Source: Tubiluchus corallicola (taxonomy: Eukaryota > Priapulida > Priapulimorpha > Priapulimorphida > Tubiluchidae). From it: a stretch of 22,287 bases of DNA. The notes below the pieces were generated by a model. That model made no database searches. It was not told the DNA's origin and worked only from the letters and a program-made list of their open reading frames with translations. The stretch lies in assembly GCA_030141605.1 (NCBI GenBank), contig JAQGDQ010001282.1, forward strand, positions 27,501 to 49,787, in the 5' to 3' direction. The first letter of the stretch is position 1. Each line of letters opens with the position of its first letter. The position numbers were made by a program, and so were the translations under genes. This document shows positions 19,276 to 22,287 of the stretch, piece by piece.

Positions 19276-19300
19276 TGACTCACGCAGCCGCCATCTTGAG
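19276..19300 (+). promoter_or_regulatory. Gene 2 proximal promoter motifs (AP-1-like, YY1-like)
   Basis: TGACTCA at 19276-19282 matches the AP-1 consensus, and GCCGCCATCTTG at 19287-19298 matches the YY1 consensus in the orientation common at transcription starts or early 5' untranslated regions. Both lie 45-70 bp before the ATG. Transcription probably starts between about 19230 and 19300. No TATA box is evident. Confidence 0.5.
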
Positions 19301-19343
19301 TCTGGGTTTCACAAGCTGAAATAACGTTTCGTTTCTAACCATA

Positions 19344-19386
19344 ATGTCTGCCATCACTGAAGACGAAAATGAACTTTACGAAATAG
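19344..19386 (+). CDS. CDR2: Gene 2 coding exon 1: CDR2/centrocortin-like coiled-coil protein (start)
   Basis: The ATG has A at -3 and is followed by 14 codons, MSAITEDENELYEI, and one base, ending at ATAG|GTAAGT. The acidic N-terminus precedes the coiled coil encoded by the next exon. Phase 1 matches the acceptor at 20954, giving Glu15 across the junction. Members of this family (vertebrate CDR2 and CDR2L, fly centrocortin) also start with a short acidic segment before the coiled coil. The exon lies directly downstream of promoter motifs, in keeping with a first exon. The gene continues beyond the window. Confidence 0.72.
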
Positions 19387-19617
19387 GTAAGTTTGTGGCG
19401 TTAACAGGTGTTAATTAAGCTGGTTTTCGGAACAGTAGAATAAGATAGTAAAGTTATGGTTAGAATTTGAAATTCTTAACTGCGTTTTGTTGTCATTCCA
19501 TGGTTGCAATAATCAATTCACAGGCGTACGAGGTGGGTGGGTGTGTTTGGGGGGGGGGGGGTTGTCAGGGGGCGGTTGCCCTCTTAGGGCACGTTTTGAG
19601 AGAATAGGGAAATAATT
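19387..19617. other. Gene 2 intron 1, first part, with a poly-G run
   Basis: It begins with GTAAGT and holds a run of about 13 G near 19549-19561. No other feature is seen. Confidence 0.6.
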
Positions 19618-19907
19618 CTGTCTTAAAATTTCAAAATTTAAGATTTCAATTTTCGAAAGTGTATTAAGGCTACTTCTGTTTTAAAATTTCAGAATTTAAG
19701 ATTTTAATTTTTAAAATTGTATTAAGTCTACTTCTGTTTTAAAATTTCAAAATTTAAGATCTCAATTTTCAAAATTGTATTAAGCCTACTTCTGTTTTAA
19801 AATTTCAAAATTTAAGATTTCAATTTTCAAAATTGTATTAAGCCTACTTCTATTTTAAAATTTAAAAATTTAAGATTTCAATTTTCAAAATTGTATTAAT
19901 TTTCTTC
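19618..19907. repeat. 58-bp minisatellite, 5 copies
   Basis: Units begin CTGTTTTAAAATTTC at 19618, 19676, 19734, 19792 and (as CTATTTTAAAATTT) 19850. They contain AATTTAAGATTTCAATTTTC and TGTATTAAGCCTACTT. The array lies in intron 1 of gene 2. Confidence 0.96.
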
Positions 19908-21279
<1,372 letters not shown>

Positions 21280-21335
21280 GGAATGATCAGCAGGTAGAGA
21301 GCCGTGAGTTCGATTCCAGTGTGGACTGATTTTTT
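21280..21335 (+). repeat. SINE-like fragment with B box and T run
   Basis: AGTTCGATTCC at 21307-21317 matches the RNA polymerase III B box at 10 of 11 positions. It is followed by a short tail and a T8 run that could serve as a terminator. No intact A box or tRNA fold is visible, so it is a fragment. Confidence 0.45.
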
Positions 21336-21474
21336 TTCCAACTCTGCCGAAGGCTTCCAAACTGTAGTGACTGCAGGGATTCTGTAATGATGATAATATG
21401 TAGCTACTGTTGAAATGTTTTAGGAGCATTTTAACACTTTTTTAAACTAATGGTGTCACTAATCACACACAACA

Positions 21475-22287
<813 letters not shown>

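Overview
The window is nuclear DNA from an animal, most likely an invertebrate with a large, repeat-rich genome, possibly an arthropod. The evidence is eukaryotic gene structure (small exons with GT/AG splice sites and compatible phases), Tc1/pogo-like and hAT-like inverted-repeat elements, tRNA-derived SINE remnants, a mobile-element protein relic and many minisatellites. No bacterial operon, ribosome-binding site or CRISPR array is visible. The species cannot be fixed from the sequence alone.

Two protein-coding genes can be supported, both on the + strand. Gene 1 (about 1221-10276) has four coding exons at 1221-1416, 4611-4734, 8892-9022 and 10210-10276. The join from the ATG at 1232 to TGA at 10276 keeps one frame and gives 168 residues. 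I do not recognise the family. The predicted protein is a Cys-rich membrane hairpin with two transmembrane segments, a short acidic loop and a Pro-rich tail carrying PSAP and NPF tripeptide/tetrapeptide motifs. A 5' untranslated or coding exon may lie upstream of the window. Gene 2 begins at about 19270-19344 and runs off the right edge. Exons 19344-19386 and 20955-21091 encode the N-terminus of a CDR2/centrocortin-type coiled-coil protein ([13 protein letters not shown] signature). Its first exon lies just downstream of AP-1-like and YY1-like motifs.

Region by region: 1-580 shows nothing codable. 581-1068 is a frameshifted mobile-element relic on the minus strand. 1378-3309 is a 21-copy, 92-bp array that starts inside exon 1 of gene 1 and carries its splice donor. 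Introns 1 and 2 hold a hAT-like candidate, a 133-bp duplication, a GTCAGGGAAA-type simple repeat and a long inverted repeat (arms 6629-7257 and 8232-8855). The gene 1 to gene 2 interval (10277-19270) is almost all repeats: hAT-like, pogo/Tigger-like and TTAA-flanked nonautonomous elements, interspersed repeat pairs, and minisatellites of 48, 27, 31, 35 and 75 bp. Intron 1 of gene 2 has a 58-bp array and a TATGTTC-type degenerate array. Intron 2 of gene 2 opens into about 800 bp of interrupted CAG repeat, with one uninterrupted run of 44 CAG, reaching the window edge.

Tandem arrays cover roughly a quarter of the window. Most long open frames seen here are products of arrays whose unit length is a multiple of three, not genes. 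Nothing links the two genes functionally beyond head-to-tail position.
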